Shown: positions 9,732-17,870 of the stretch, piece after piece
Layout: the number at the start of each line of letters is the position of its first letter
Numbering within the stretch: the stretch's first letter is position 1
NCBI GenBank assembly: GCA_963545265.1
Contig: CAUUHY010000003.1
Location: 47,316 to 111,315, forward strand
Length of the DNA: 64,000 nt
Direction of reading: 5' to 3'
Source of the DNA: CAJPPJ01 sp963545265
GTDB taxonomy: Bacteria; Bacillota_I; Bacilli_A; RF39; UBA660
Program-made: the position numbers and the translations under genes
The notes under the pieces: generated by a model
Databases searched by the model: none
What the model saw: the letters and a program-made list of their open reading frames with translations, nothing else
Told to the model about the DNA's origin: nothing

Positions 9732-9746
9732 TATGATAGAATATTA
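9732..9746 (+). promoter_or_regulatory. Extended -10 promoter of the rimP-rbfA operon
   Basis: TATGATAGAATATTA contains the extended -10 element TG-N-TAGAAT. The same 15-base box, with one to three changes, occurs before three other transcription units in this window (26327, 46313, 50713). Confidence 0.6.
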
Positions 9747-9752
9747 AAAGAA

Positions 9753-9778
9753 CAAGTGGGAATTAAAAATCCCACTTG
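9753..9778 (+). promoter_or_regulatory. rimP-leader-like hairpin
   Basis: A perfect nine-base-pair stem CAAGTGGGA/TCCCACTTG sits in the short 5' leader just before the rimP ribosome-binding site. This fits the AGUGGG...CCCACU hairpin known as the rimP leader in Firmicutes. No long T-run follows, so it is not clearly a terminator. Confidence 0.7.
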
Positions 9779-9795
9779 CTTTATTTGGAGGAGAA

Positions 9796-10050
9796 ATGAA
9801 GGAAAAACTTGTACATGCATTAGGTGATAAGCTAGATAGCTACAAAGTGTTCATTGATGATGTTTTTGAAGAAGATGAAGGAAACAATCATTATTTAAGA
9901 GTCGTAGTAGATGCAGATTTTATTATAGATTCTAATTTAATATATGAAGTTAGTTCAGTTATTGATAAAACATTAGATGAATTAGATTTAATTGAAGATT
10001 CATATATATTAGATATATATTCAAAAGAAAAAGGTGAAATAAATGAATAA
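9796..10050 (+). CDS. rimP: Ribosome maturation factor RimP, N-terminal domain only
   Basis: This is assigned as RimP, the 30S assembly factor, by its place directly upstream of nusA and by the N-terminal domain pattern (strand LRVVVDAD, helix with SSVIDKTLDELD, then a strand YILDIYS). At 84 residues it is about half the usual length (roughly 150). The C-terminal SH3-like domain is absent, and the family signature normally read as LEVSSPG is reduced to LDIYSKEKG. It ends in an ATGAATAA overlap with nusA, so translation is coupled. The gene appears shortened rather than broken, since no remnant of the second domain is visible in other frames before nusA. Confidence 0.8.
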   Translation: MKEKLVHALGDKLDSYKVFIDDVFEEDEGNNHYLRVVVDADFIIDSNLIYEVSSVIDKTLDELDLIEDSYILDIYSKEKGEINE

Positions 10051-11128
10051 CAAAGAATTTTTAAAAGCAGTTGAAATATTAACTAAAGAAAAAGGTTTAG
10101 ATAAAGACGTAATATTTGATGCTATGGAATTAGCTCTTACTAGTGCATATAAAAAGAATTTTCATTCTTTAAGTAATGTTAAAGTATTTATAGATAAAGA
10201 AAAAGGTGATATTAAAATCTATTCTTTTATAACAGTAGTAGAAGATGAAAAAATAAATGATGAAGAATTTAATCCAGAAACTGAAATTACTTTAACAGAA
10301 GCAAGAAAAATAGATAAATTAAAAGAAGTAGGAGATACTTTCGATACTGAAATAACACCAAAAGATTTTGGAAGAATTGCAACTGCAACAGCAAAACAAG
10401 TAGTGTTACAAAAAATAAAAGAAGCAGAAAGAAGTTCTATATTAAAAGATTTTGAAGATAAAGAAGGAGAAATGCTTTTAGGAACAGTAGAACTTGAAGA
10501 TAGTGATAACTATTATATAGACTTTGGTAGAATTAAAGGATTGCTTCCAAAAAACGAATGTATTCCAAAAGAAGTTATTAAAATAGGTCAAAAATTAAAA
10601 GTATATGTTACTAAAATAATAAGTGATAAATCATTAACTATTTTACTTTCTAGAAGACATTATAACTTTGTCAAAAGACTTTTTGAAATGGAAATACCAG
10701 AAATAATGGATGGAACAGTTTTAATTCATGCAGTAGCAAGAGAAGCTGGTGTTAGAAGTAAAGTATCAGTTGAATCTACAAAAGCTAATATAGATCCAAT
10801 TGGAGCTTGTGTAGGAGAAAAAGGAATTAGAATTTCTAATATTATAAAAGAACTACATGGAGAAAAAATAGATATAATTCCATATGATAAAAATATTGAA
10901 AGATATATAGCAAATGCTTTATTACCAGCAGAAAATTTATCAGTAATCGTAGAAGATGATAATAAAAACGAAGCACTTATTTTTGCAAATGATGATAACT
11001 ATTCTTTAGCAATAGGTAAAAAAGGTATCAATATAAAACTTGCTGCAAGACTTACTAGATTTAGACTTGATATTAAAACTCAAAAAGAAGCAAGTAAAAT
11101 GGGAATAAATTTCAAAAATGAAAACTAA
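10043..11128 (+). CDS. nusA: Transcription termination/antitermination factor NusA
   Basis: NusA binds RNA polymerase and nascent RNA and controls pausing, termination and antitermination. The 361 residues show the usual Firmicute order: an N-terminal polymerase-binding domain (1-125), an S1 domain (about 135-200, with DFGRIKGLLP), then two KH domains with GACVGEKGIRIS near residue 255 and AIGKKGINIKLAARL near residue 325. No acidic repeats follow, as expected in Firmicutes. Its start overlaps rimP by eight bases and its end overlaps ylxR by eleven, typical of this operon. Confidence 0.97.
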   Translation: MNNKEFLKAVEILTKEKGLDKDVIFDAMELALTSAYKKNFHSLSNVKVFIDKEKGDIKIYSFITVVEDEKINDEEFNPETEITLTEARKIDKLKEVGDTFDTEITPKDFGRIATATAKQVVLQKIKEAERSSILKDFEDKEGEMLLGTVELEDSDNYYIDFGRIKGLLPKNECIPKEVIKIGQKLKVYVTKIISDKSLTILLSRRHYNFVKRLFEMEIPEIMDGTVLIHAVAREAGVRSKVSVESTKANIDPIGACVGEKGIRISNIIKELHGEKIDIIPYDKNIERYIANALLPAENLSVIVEDDNKNEALIFANDDNYSLAIGKKGINIKLAARLTRFRLDIKTQKEASKMGINFKNEN

Positions 11129-11378
11129 GAAAATACCACTTAGAACTTGTATAGTTACAAAAGAAGTTTTACCTAAACAAGAATTACTTAGAGTAGTTAT
11201 AAATAAAGATAAAGAAGTAAGTATAGATTTAACTGGTAAACAAAATGGTAGAGGAGTATATCTTAAAAAAGATATAGAAGTTATAAATAAAGCAAAAAAT
11301 TTAAAAATACTAGATAAGAAACTAGAAGTAGAAATAGATGAAAAATTATATGAAGATTTAATTAACCTAATAAAATAA
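11118..11378 (+). CDS. ylxR: YlxR/RnpM family RNA-binding protein
   Basis: This small basic protein (86 residues) has the YlxR signature: RTCIVTKEVLPKQELLRVV near the N-terminus and the GKQNGRGVYL motif near residue 40. In Bacillus this family has been described as a nucleoid-associated regulator and, as RnpM, a modulator of RNase P. It sits at its standard place between nusA and infB. It overlaps the end of nusA, so it is translationally coupled. No unusual feature is seen. Confidence 0.93.
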   Translation: MKTKKIPLRTCIVTKEVLPKQELLRVVINKDKEVSIDLTGKQNGRGVYLKKDIEVINKAKNLKILDKKLEVEIDEKLYEDLINLIK

Positions 11379-11396
11379 GAAAGGTAGGTGATTAGC

Positions 11397-13526
11397 ATGA
11401 TGAGTATTTTAGAATATTCAGTAGATGTAAATTTAGATGTAGAAAAGATATTGGCTTTGTGTGATAGTTTAGGAATAGATTATATAGATGAAAATTCTAC
11501 ATTGTCTGATGAAGATATAATATTATTAGATAATAATTTGTCTGAACTAGAAAATATGGACGATGAAGAAGAAAACGAAGATGAAGAAGAAATTTTGGAA
11601 AATGAAGATGAAGATGAAGAAGAACAATTAGTTGAAAAATTTGGTTCTAGAAAGAAAATAGAAAAGATTAAGACTAAGACTTCAACTAGAGATGATAATA
11701 AAGCTATTTTTCAATCAGAAAAGAAAAACTTATATAAACATAAGAAAAAATTAAAATCTAATGTTATAGGAGAAGATGATAACTTCGTTGTATATAAAGA
11801 AGGTATGACAGTAATGGATATTGCTACAATTATGAAAGTAAATCCAGCTGAACTTATCAAAAAACTTATCTCTCTTGGAGTAATGGCTAATATGAATGCA
11901 TCTTTAAGTTATGAAGTAGCTGAAATATTAGTAGCAGATTACAATAAGACTTTAAAGAAAATAGAAGATACTGATATATCTAAATTTGATGAAGATTTTG
12001 AAATAGCAGATAAAGAAGAAGATTTAGTTGAAAGAGCACCTGTTATAACAATAATGGGACATGTTGATCATGGTAAAACTTCTTTACTTGATGCTATTAG
12101 AGAAAGTAATGTTGTAAGTGGTGAAGCTGGAGGTATAACACAAGCAATATCTTCTTATCAAATAAACTATAAAGGAAAACCAATTACTTTTATAGATACA
12201 CCTGGACATGCTGCATTTACTGAAATGAGAGCAAGAGGTGCTAAAGTTACTGATATTATTATCGTTATAGTAGCAGCAGATGATGGAGTTAAACCACAAA
12301 CAGAAGAAGCAATAGATCATGCTAAAGCAGCTGGAGTACCAATAATTGTTGCAATTAATAAAATTGATAAACCAGATGCTAATAAAGAAAAAACACTTGA
12401 AGAAGTAGCAAGAGCTGGTCTTCAACCAGAAGTTTGGGGAGGAGATGTAATAGTTAATTACATTTCTGCTAAGACTAAAGAAGGAATTAACGATTTACTT
12501 GATAATATTTTACTTGTTAGTGAAATGCAAGGATATAAAGCTAATCCTAATAGATATGCTATAGGAACAGTTATCGAAGCATATAAAGATGTTAAGACGG
12601 GAGTAGTAGCAAGTGTCTTAGTACAAAATGGAACACTTAGAATTGGAGATCCTATTTGTTGTGGAACTATTTTCGGAAAAATAAGAAATATGAAAAACGA
12701 TCTTGGAGAATCAATAACTGAGGCACTACCTTCAACTCCAGTTGAAATAATAGGTTTATCTGAAGTACCAGATGCTGGAGATAAATTTATGGCATTTGAA
12801 ACAGAAAAACAAGCTAAAGAAGTATCGGATAAGAGAATAGCAAGATTAAAATCAGATGATTTAGGTAAGACTAATATGAGTTTAGATGAATTATTCTCTG
12901 CTATTAAAAAAGGTGAAAAGAGTCTAAACGTTATCTTAAAAACTGATACTAAAGGATCTTTAGAAGCAATTAAACAAAGTTTAGCTAAGATAAATATCGA
13001 AGGTGTAGAAATCAAGATAGTAAGAGGAAGTGTTGGGGCAATATCTGAAAGTGATATAGTACTTGCAAAAGCTAGTGAAGCTATAGTTATAGGATTTAAT
13101 GTAAGACCAAGTAGTAATGTAGTAGAAATAGCTAAGACTAAAGAAGTACAAATTAAACTATATGATATTATCTATAAACTTATAGAAGACTTAGAAAAAT
13201 CTATTTTAGGAAGTCTAGATCCTGAATATGAAGAAGTAGTTATTGGATCAGCTGAAATTTTAGCAGTATTTAAATTCTCTAAAGTTGGTAATATAGCTGG
13301 ATGTAGAGTGTTAGATGGAATTATTAAAAACACATCTAACTGTAGAGTTATAAGAGATGGTGTAGTTATTTATACTGGAAAGATTAAGACTTTACAAAAA
13401 GAAAAAGATCAAATAAAAGAAGTAGCAAAAGGATTCGAATGTGGAATTACTTTAGAAAATTATCAAGATATTAAAGAAAAAGATATTATAGAAGCATACG
13501 AATTAAAGGAAATTAAAAAGATATGA
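11397..13526 (+). CDS. infB: Translation initiation factor IF-2
   Basis: IF-2 is the GTPase that places initiator tRNA on the 30S subunit. I start at ATG 11397, eight bases after AGG of the site GGTAGG; an upstream GTG at 11388 overlaps that site. The N-terminal part has a very acidic stretch (residues about 45-75) and an IF2N domain near residue 140. The G domain begins at GHVDHGKT (residues 221-228), with DTPGHAAF and NKIDKPD following; domains II, III and IV continue to the C-terminus. The total is about 709 residues, normal for Firmicutes. It overlaps rbfA by four bases (ATGA). Confidence 0.97.
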   Translation: MMSILEYSVDVNLDVEKILALCDSLGIDYIDENSTLSDEDIILLDNNLSELENMDDEEENEDEEEILENEDEDEEEQLVEKFGSRKKIEKIKTKTSTRDDNKAIFQSEKKNLYKHKKKLKSNVIGEDDNFVVYKEGMTVMDIATIMKVNPAELIKKLISLGVMANMNASLSYEVAEILVADYNKTLKKIEDTDISKFDEDFEIADKEEDLVERAPVITIMGHVDHGKTSLLDAIRESNVVSGEAGGITQAISSYQINYKGKPITFIDTPGHAAFTEMRARGAKVTDIIIVIVAADDGVKPQTEEAIDHAKAAGVPIIVAINKIDKPDANKEKTLEEVARAGLQPEVWGGDVIVNYISAKTKEGINDLLDNILLVSEMQGYKANPNRYAIGTVIEAYKDVKTGVVASVLVQNGTLRIGDPICCGTIFGKIRNMKNDLGESITEALPSTPVEIIGLSEVPDAGDKFMAFETEKQAKEVSDKRIARLKSDDLGKTNMSLDELFSAIKKGEKSLNVILKTDTKGSLEAIKQSLAKINIEGVEIKIVRGSVGAISESDIVLAKASEAIVIGFNVRPSSNVVEIAKTKEVQIKLYDIIYKLIEDLEKSILGSLDPEYEEVVIGSAEILAVFKFSKVGNIAGCRVLDGIIKNTSNCRVIRDGVVIYTGKIKTLQKEKDQIKEVAKGFECGITLENYQDIKEKDIIEAYELKEIKKI

Positions 13527-13843
13527 GTATAGGTTTAAATAGAATTGAAAGTACATTTAAAAAAGAATTATCTTATATACTTGAAAGTGCTAAAAATGAT
13601 TATTTAAGAGCTATGACAATAACTGATATAGATTTAACTAGTCAAAAAGAATATGCTAGAGTTTATTTTATGACTCATAGAAATGTAGAAAAAACTACTA
13701 AAGAAGTAAAGAGATCTATGCCTTATATAAATAAAGTTCTAAGTTCAAAATTAAGTTTAAAAAAATTGCCAAAAATCGTATTTATAGAAGATAATTCTTA
13801 TGAATATGGTAAGGAAATAGAAGAGAAACTAAAAAATATTTAG
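13523..13843 (+). CDS. rbfA: Ribosome-binding factor A
   Basis: RbfA is a KH-like 30S maturation factor. The 106 residues show the family pattern: an N-terminal helix with RIESTFKKELSYIL, the strand TITDIDLTSQKEYARVYF, and the closing strand PKIVFIEDNSYEYG. It is the last gene of the operon; its stop codon lies within the terminator hairpin. Start at ATG 13523 overlaps infB. Confidence 0.95.
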   Translation: MSIGLNRIESTFKKELSYILESAKNDYLRAMTITDIDLTSQKEYARVYFMTHRNVEKTTKEVKRSMPYINKVLSSKLSLKKLPKIVFIEDNSYEYGKEIEEKLKNI

Positions 13844-13857
13844 TTTCTTTTTTTTTT
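13824..13857 (+). terminator. Terminator of the nusA-infB operon, overlapping the rbfA stop
   Basis: A ten-base-pair stem AGAAACTAAA/TTTAGTTTCT (13824-13833 with 13839-13848) is followed by about ten T. The rbfA stop TAG (13841-13843) lies in the 3' arm. Confidence 0.93.
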
Positions 13858-13897
13858 AATAAATGATATTATGTTATATAGAATAGGGAGAGTAATA

Positions 13898-15151
13898 ATG
13901 AAGAAAAAAGTGTTAGTATTATTTGTATTACTATTATTACCTTTTATTACTTTAGCAGAAGAAGAAAAAAAAGATACGACTTTATCAAATAAAAATTTAA
14001 TAGTCGAATGTATATATAGTGATGGTGGATTATATTCTTATGAATATAATGAAGCAGAAGATAAATTTGTAACTAATAGACAAGAATTTTTAGGAGTTGG
14101 TAAGAAAGTTGTTCCTTCTAATATTGTATTTTTATCAGAACTTACATCAAATAATGAATCTCTTACAGTTGTAGATAAAGACTTAACTTGTAAAAGATAT
14201 ATTTATAGTGGAGTATCCAGAAGAGAAGATGAAGAAGTAAAGAAAGATAATATTAAAAACATTTATATGTTTGTTAAAGGAAGTAATTCATCAGAAGACT
14301 TTATGAAAGTGTATGAAGCTAACATAGATAGTTATACAGGAAAATGGTATACAATTGGAATTCCCGTATTTAAAACAGAAATTAGAAAAGCTTTAGAAAC
14401 TGCAGTTGTAGAACAAAAAAGATATGAATTAGTAAATCAAAGATATCGTATATTAGATTCTAGTAATATTCAGCCAAAGAAGGTTTGTCACTTTGAATCT
14501 AGCAGTAAAAAAGATACAGTTTCTACTAGAAAAGATATAATAACTGCTAATATATATTCTAATCATACATTTATTAAGACAAGTGATGATTACTATAATT
14601 TACTTGGAAAAGAAGAAAGTAAAGTTATAAATGATATTTGCAATAATAGAGAAGATGATAGTAAGGTATATCTTAATGATTCTGTTGTATCTGCAACTGG
14701 TGATTCTAGTGGAGGAGTTAAAATAGCTCCTAAAACATACGATAATAAGAAACAAACATATTTAACTGTTGCACAAAAAGAAAGTAAAGTTAATTTTTTA
14801 GAGTATAAAAAAATCTCTGAAAATAATATGTTAGGAAAAGAAACAGATGATAAACTTTGTGAAACGATTCCAAATGTTGCAAAAATATTAAGAGAAGTTA
14901 TTAAGTTTGGAAGATTAGGTATAGGAGCTATAGTAATTATACTTATAGCGATTGATATACTTCACTTTGTATCTAGTTTATCACCTGCAGAACAACTACC
15001 TATAACAATTAAAAAAATTAGGAATAGAATTATATTATTGGTAGTTATTTTATTGTTACCAATACTTACTAGTGTTCTTGTTACTTTATTAAAAAGTGCA
15101 AATACTATAGAAACATCAACTATACAAGTTATAGATTGTTTATTTAAATAG
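13898..15151 (+). CDS. Secreted/membrane protein upstream of a VirB6-like gene
   Basis: I do not recognise this protein by name. It starts at ATG 13898, eight bases after GGGAG; a longer in-frame start at 13871 has no such site. Residues 1-20 are a signal peptide (KKKVLVLFVLLLLPFITLA). The middle (20-310) is a hydrophilic extracytoplasmic region with several cysteines. The last about 100 residues hold two strong hydrophobic helices separated by a basic loop (IKKIRNR), a layout like VirB2/TrbC pilins fused to a soluble head. It lies nine bases before a VirB6/TrbL-like gene, so the two are very probably partners in a membrane complex. Confidence 0.78.
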   Translation: MKKKVLVLFVLLLLPFITLAEEEKKDTTLSNKNLIVECIYSDGGLYSYEYNEAEDKFVTNRQEFLGVGKKVVPSNIVFLSELTSNNESLTVVDKDLTCKRYIYSGVSRREDEEVKKDNIKNIYMFVKGSNSSEDFMKVYEANIDSYTGKWYTIGIPVFKTEIRKALETAVVEQKRYELVNQRYRILDSSNIQPKKVCHFESSSKKDTVSTRKDIITANIYSNHTFIKTSDDYYNLLGKEESKVINDICNNREDDSKVYLNDSVVSATGDSSGGVKIAPKTYDNKKQTYLTVAQKESKVNFLEYKKISENNMLGKETDDKLCETIPNVAKILREVIKFGRLGIGAIVIILIAIDILHFVSSLSPAEQLPITIKKIRNRIILLVVILLLPILTSVLVTLLKSANTIETSTIQVIDCLFK

Positions 15152-15159
15152 GAGAGAAA

Positions 15160-17388
15160 ATGCCAATATTAGATATTTTAAAAACAGTTGATTTTGCACA
15201 ACTTGGTATAGATATAGTTGGACTATTACTTAGTAGATGGTTTATGCTAAATGGTATTATTTATATACTAAGATCTATCAGTTATTTTGTTGATTCTCAA
15301 TTTGTAAATTTAATTGGTATGGTATATAAGTACTTTAATTTACTTTTGAAAGGTGAGATGTTTAATGAACAAATAATATCGCAATTATTATCGAGTATAT
15401 ACGTATTTATTGGACTTATTATATTCTTTAGATTAGCAACTGTGTTAATTAAATACTTAGTTAATCCAGAAACTATTGAAAGTTCTGTTGATAAAACTGG
15501 ATTATTTTCGGGCCTTGTTAAAAGAATAGTAATAGGTAGTATTATGATAGCTTTAGTACCATTTTTATTTAGTACTTTAAATAAGCTTCAAATAGCTATA
15601 GTAGAAGATAATGTTGTACAAAATATATTTATACAAAATGAAGCTTTTAAACAATTTAATAAACGTCATGCTCAAAATGGAGGACAATATTTAGCTAATT
15701 ATGTTTTAGCTGGTTTTATAAGACCAACAACTAATAGTTCTTCCTCAGTAAAAACGAATTATGAATCTATGAAAAAATCAGCAAATCCAGATTTAATCAA
15801 CATAAATGAAGGAGTAGTACCGGGGATAATTGTTAACTATAGTTATACATATTATTTTATAGTTTCTACATATGTTCTTTTTATGGTATTTAAAATAATG
15901 ATTGGATATGCACTAGATGTTATTACTAGGTTTTTTAAAACTCTTTTATATCAATTAATGGCACCTATTGCTATAGTAGAATATATGGTAAGTGGAGATG
16001 GTGGAATATTTGAAAAGTGGAAAACTAGTGTAATAGCTAATTATTTAGCATTATTTGTTAGAATGTTATCTATTTGGTTTACAATATTTGTACTTTCTTT
16101 GATGACTGCAGATGGATTACCAAATGGTAACTTATTAAAAACAGATGATGATTTATTAAGAGCAATAATAGTTTTAGCGTTAATAGCGTTTATGAAAGAT
16201 TTACCAAGATATGTTGGAAGCATACTTGGATTTGATTTAGTACAAGAAAGTTCTGCTATGAGTATGGTAAGCGGTGCAGCAACTGCAGTTCTTGGAGCAG
16301 CAGGAGCTGGACTTATGGCTGGAAGTGGAATAATTGGAGGTACTTTAAATAGATTAGGGGGTACTTTAAATAGAAATATTGGAAGTAAAATAGCTGGAGC
16401 TAGAGAAGCTAGTAGAAATGCCATTAATAGAGGAAGAGAGATGGGTCTTACTGGTGACCAATTAAGGCAAGCAAGTAGAAATGCTTTAAGAGATTATGGA
16501 AATCAACAAGTTGCTGAAAGAAGAAGTAGAGGTAATGCTCTACAAAGAATGAGAACTGCAGCAGCAGAAGGTATAAGAAATAATGCCATTGGAGACTTAA
16601 GAGAGACTGTTGGTGGAATTACAAGTATTGCAGATCAAATAACAGGTCTTCATCAAACAGGAGCTCCAGCTGCAGCACAAAATTTATTTAATAAAATGTT
16701 TCCAGAAGCAAGAAATCAAGGTGGAGGCCAAAATCAAAATCAAGAGCAAAATCCAACTCCAACTCCACCAATTATACCAAGACCTAATAGAGGTAGACAT
16801 TTTGATTTACTTAATGAAAGTAATTTAGATAATATACGTGCAACAGGAAATGGTGTTAATAGAGATGAATCTATAGAAAATATGACTGATTTCTTGTTTA
16901 GAGCAGATAATAATCAAGACTATAGTGAATATTTAAGAAATGTACAAAATGATAATAACAATACATCTGATGTTCCAGCTCAAGATAGAAATGTTATTTT
17001 AACAAGAGCAGGAATTACTGACAATAACGCAACAGTTGTTAGAAATTCTCATACATTAGAAGAAATAGCTAGAAATATATCAAGTAACTCTAATAATACT
17101 ATAAGTTACGAACAAGCTTATGAAACAGCTAGAACATATATTGAAGGAGCAGGTATTCAGGCCCAAAGCAGATATACTGTAACTGATTCTAATGGAGCAG
17201 TTAATACTGTTGATATACCATGTACTGATCAAAATGGAAATTTCTTAAGAACAGGAGAATATACTTTATCAGATACTAATATTGCAGATATTACTAATGA
17301 TATTAGAAATAGATATTGGGGAGAAACAGCTAGAGATTATTTTGATACTAATTTAGAAGAAAATAATGGTGGCGTAAATAGAAAGTAA
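15160..17388 (+). CDS. VirB6/TrbL-like multi-spanning membrane protein
   Basis: This 742-residue protein has about six to seven membrane segments in residues 20-350 (for example near 25-45, 75-95, 120-140, 235-260, 290-315, 325-345). A Gly/Ala-rich stretch follows (near 370-400), then a long soluble tail rich in Arg, Asn and Gln with a proline-rich spacer near 530-545. This is the general plan of VirB6/TrbL conjugation-channel proteins. No VirB4, VirD4, relaxase or integrase lies nearby, so it is not part of a recognisable conjugative element here. It probably forms an envelope complex with the preceding protein. Family assignment rests on topology, not on a signature. Confidence 0.72.
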   Translation: MPILDILKTVDFAQLGIDIVGLLLSRWFMLNGIIYILRSISYFVDSQFVNLIGMVYKYFNLLLKGEMFNEQIISQLLSSIYVFIGLIIFFRLATVLIKYLVNPETIESSVDKTGLFSGLVKRIVIGSIMIALVPFLFSTLNKLQIAIVEDNVVQNIFIQNEAFKQFNKRHAQNGGQYLANYVLAGFIRPTTNSSSSVKTNYESMKKSANPDLININEGVVPGIIVNYSYTYYFIVSTYVLFMVFKIMIGYALDVITRFFKTLLYQLMAPIAIVEYMVSGDGGIFEKWKTSVIANYLALFVRMLSIWFTIFVLSLMTADGLPNGNLLKTDDDLLRAIIVLALIAFMKDLPRYVGSILGFDLVQESSAMSMVSGAATAVLGAAGAGLMAGSGIIGGTLNRLGGTLNRNIGSKIAGAREASRNAINRGREMGLTGDQLRQASRNALRDYGNQQVAERRSRGNALQRMRTAAAEGIRNNAIGDLRETVGGITSIADQITGLHQTGAPAAAQNLFNKMFPEARNQGGGQNQNQEQNPTPTPPIIPRPNRGRHFDLLNESNLDNIRATGNGVNRDESIENMTDFLFRADNNQDYSEYLRNVQNDNNNTSDVPAQDRNVILTRAGITDNNATVVRNSHTLEEIARNISSNSNNTISYEQAYETARTYIEGAGIQAQSRYTVTDSNGAVNTVDIPCTDQNGNFLRTGEYTLSDTNIADITNDIRNRYWGETARDYFDTNLEENNGGVNRK

Positions 17389-17402
17389 TTATTTTAATAA
17401 TA

Positions 17403-17434
17403 AAAAACTATGTAAAGAATTACATAGTTTTTAT
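17403..17434 (+). terminator. Terminator after the VirB6-like gene
   Basis: The stem AAAAACTATGTAA/TTACATAGTTTTT with a four-base loop has U-rich 3' sequence. It lies between convergent genes and can serve both strands. Confidence 0.85.
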
Positions 17435-17442
17435 TTCTTTGT

Positions 17443-17468
17443 AAAAAAAATATCTCTTTTGAGATATT
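17443..17468 (-). terminator. Terminator of rpmB, overlapping its stop
   Basis: On the minus strand the stem AATATCTC/GAGATATT with a four-base loop is followed by eight T (the A-run at 17443-17450). The rpmB stop codon complement (17467-17469) overlaps the hairpin. Confidence 0.85.
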
Positions 17469-17640
17469 AAATTAATCCTAACTTTCTGAATGTTCTTAAT
17501 TCTTTTGCACTAATTCTTATTTTAGTTCTATTAATTTTTACAACTTGAAGGTTTAATCCTTGTTTTTTTCTAGTTGCATTTAAAGCATGAGATCTTAAAT
17601 TTTTAAAGTTAGGTTTTCTGCTTGTTACATTAATTGCCAT
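17467..17640 (-). CDS. rpmB: Large ribosomal subunit protein bL28
   Basis: This short gene of 57 residues lies on the minus strand. The translation carries the bL28 core: NLRSHALNATRKKQGLNLQ, then VVKINRTKIRISAKELRTFRK in the place of the usual KVRI..KVYVSARALK. It is slightly shorter than the usual 62 residues, and the N-terminal CxxTGKK part is replaced by NVTSRKPNF. A strong ribosome-binding site (AAGGAGG) precedes the ATG. It has its own promoter and terminator and stands alone between two plus-strand accessory blocks. Confidence 0.93.
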   Translation of the reverse strand: MAINVTSRKPNFKNLRSHALNATRKKQGLNLQVVKINRTKIRISAKELRTFRKLGLI

Positions 17641-17671
17641 GATGCCTCCTTGTTTAATTAATTACTTTAAG

Positions 17672-17701
17672 ATTTTAACATATAATATACTTAATAGTCA
17701 A
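17672..17701 (-). promoter_or_regulatory. Promoter of rpmB
   Basis: Reading the minus strand, TTGACT (17696-17701) is followed after 18 bases by TAAAAT (17672-17677), which is preceded by TATGT, giving an extended -10. Confidence 0.75.
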
Positions 17702-17870
17702 TAACTATATATTCTATGCTTTTTACTTTTGTATATTTTTAAATGATATAAAACAAAAAATATAAAATGATTTAATGAAAAATTAATTTTTTTTAAATAA
17801 AAAATGTTACAATTATATAAAATAAAACAAGTAATATATTATAAAACTAATTTATGGGAGTATTTTTAAT

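Noticed and set aside
12458..13015. 185-residue antisense frame inside infB
   Set aside because: It lies wholly opposite the well-conserved IF-2 gene, has no ribosome-binding site and no recognisable protein pattern.
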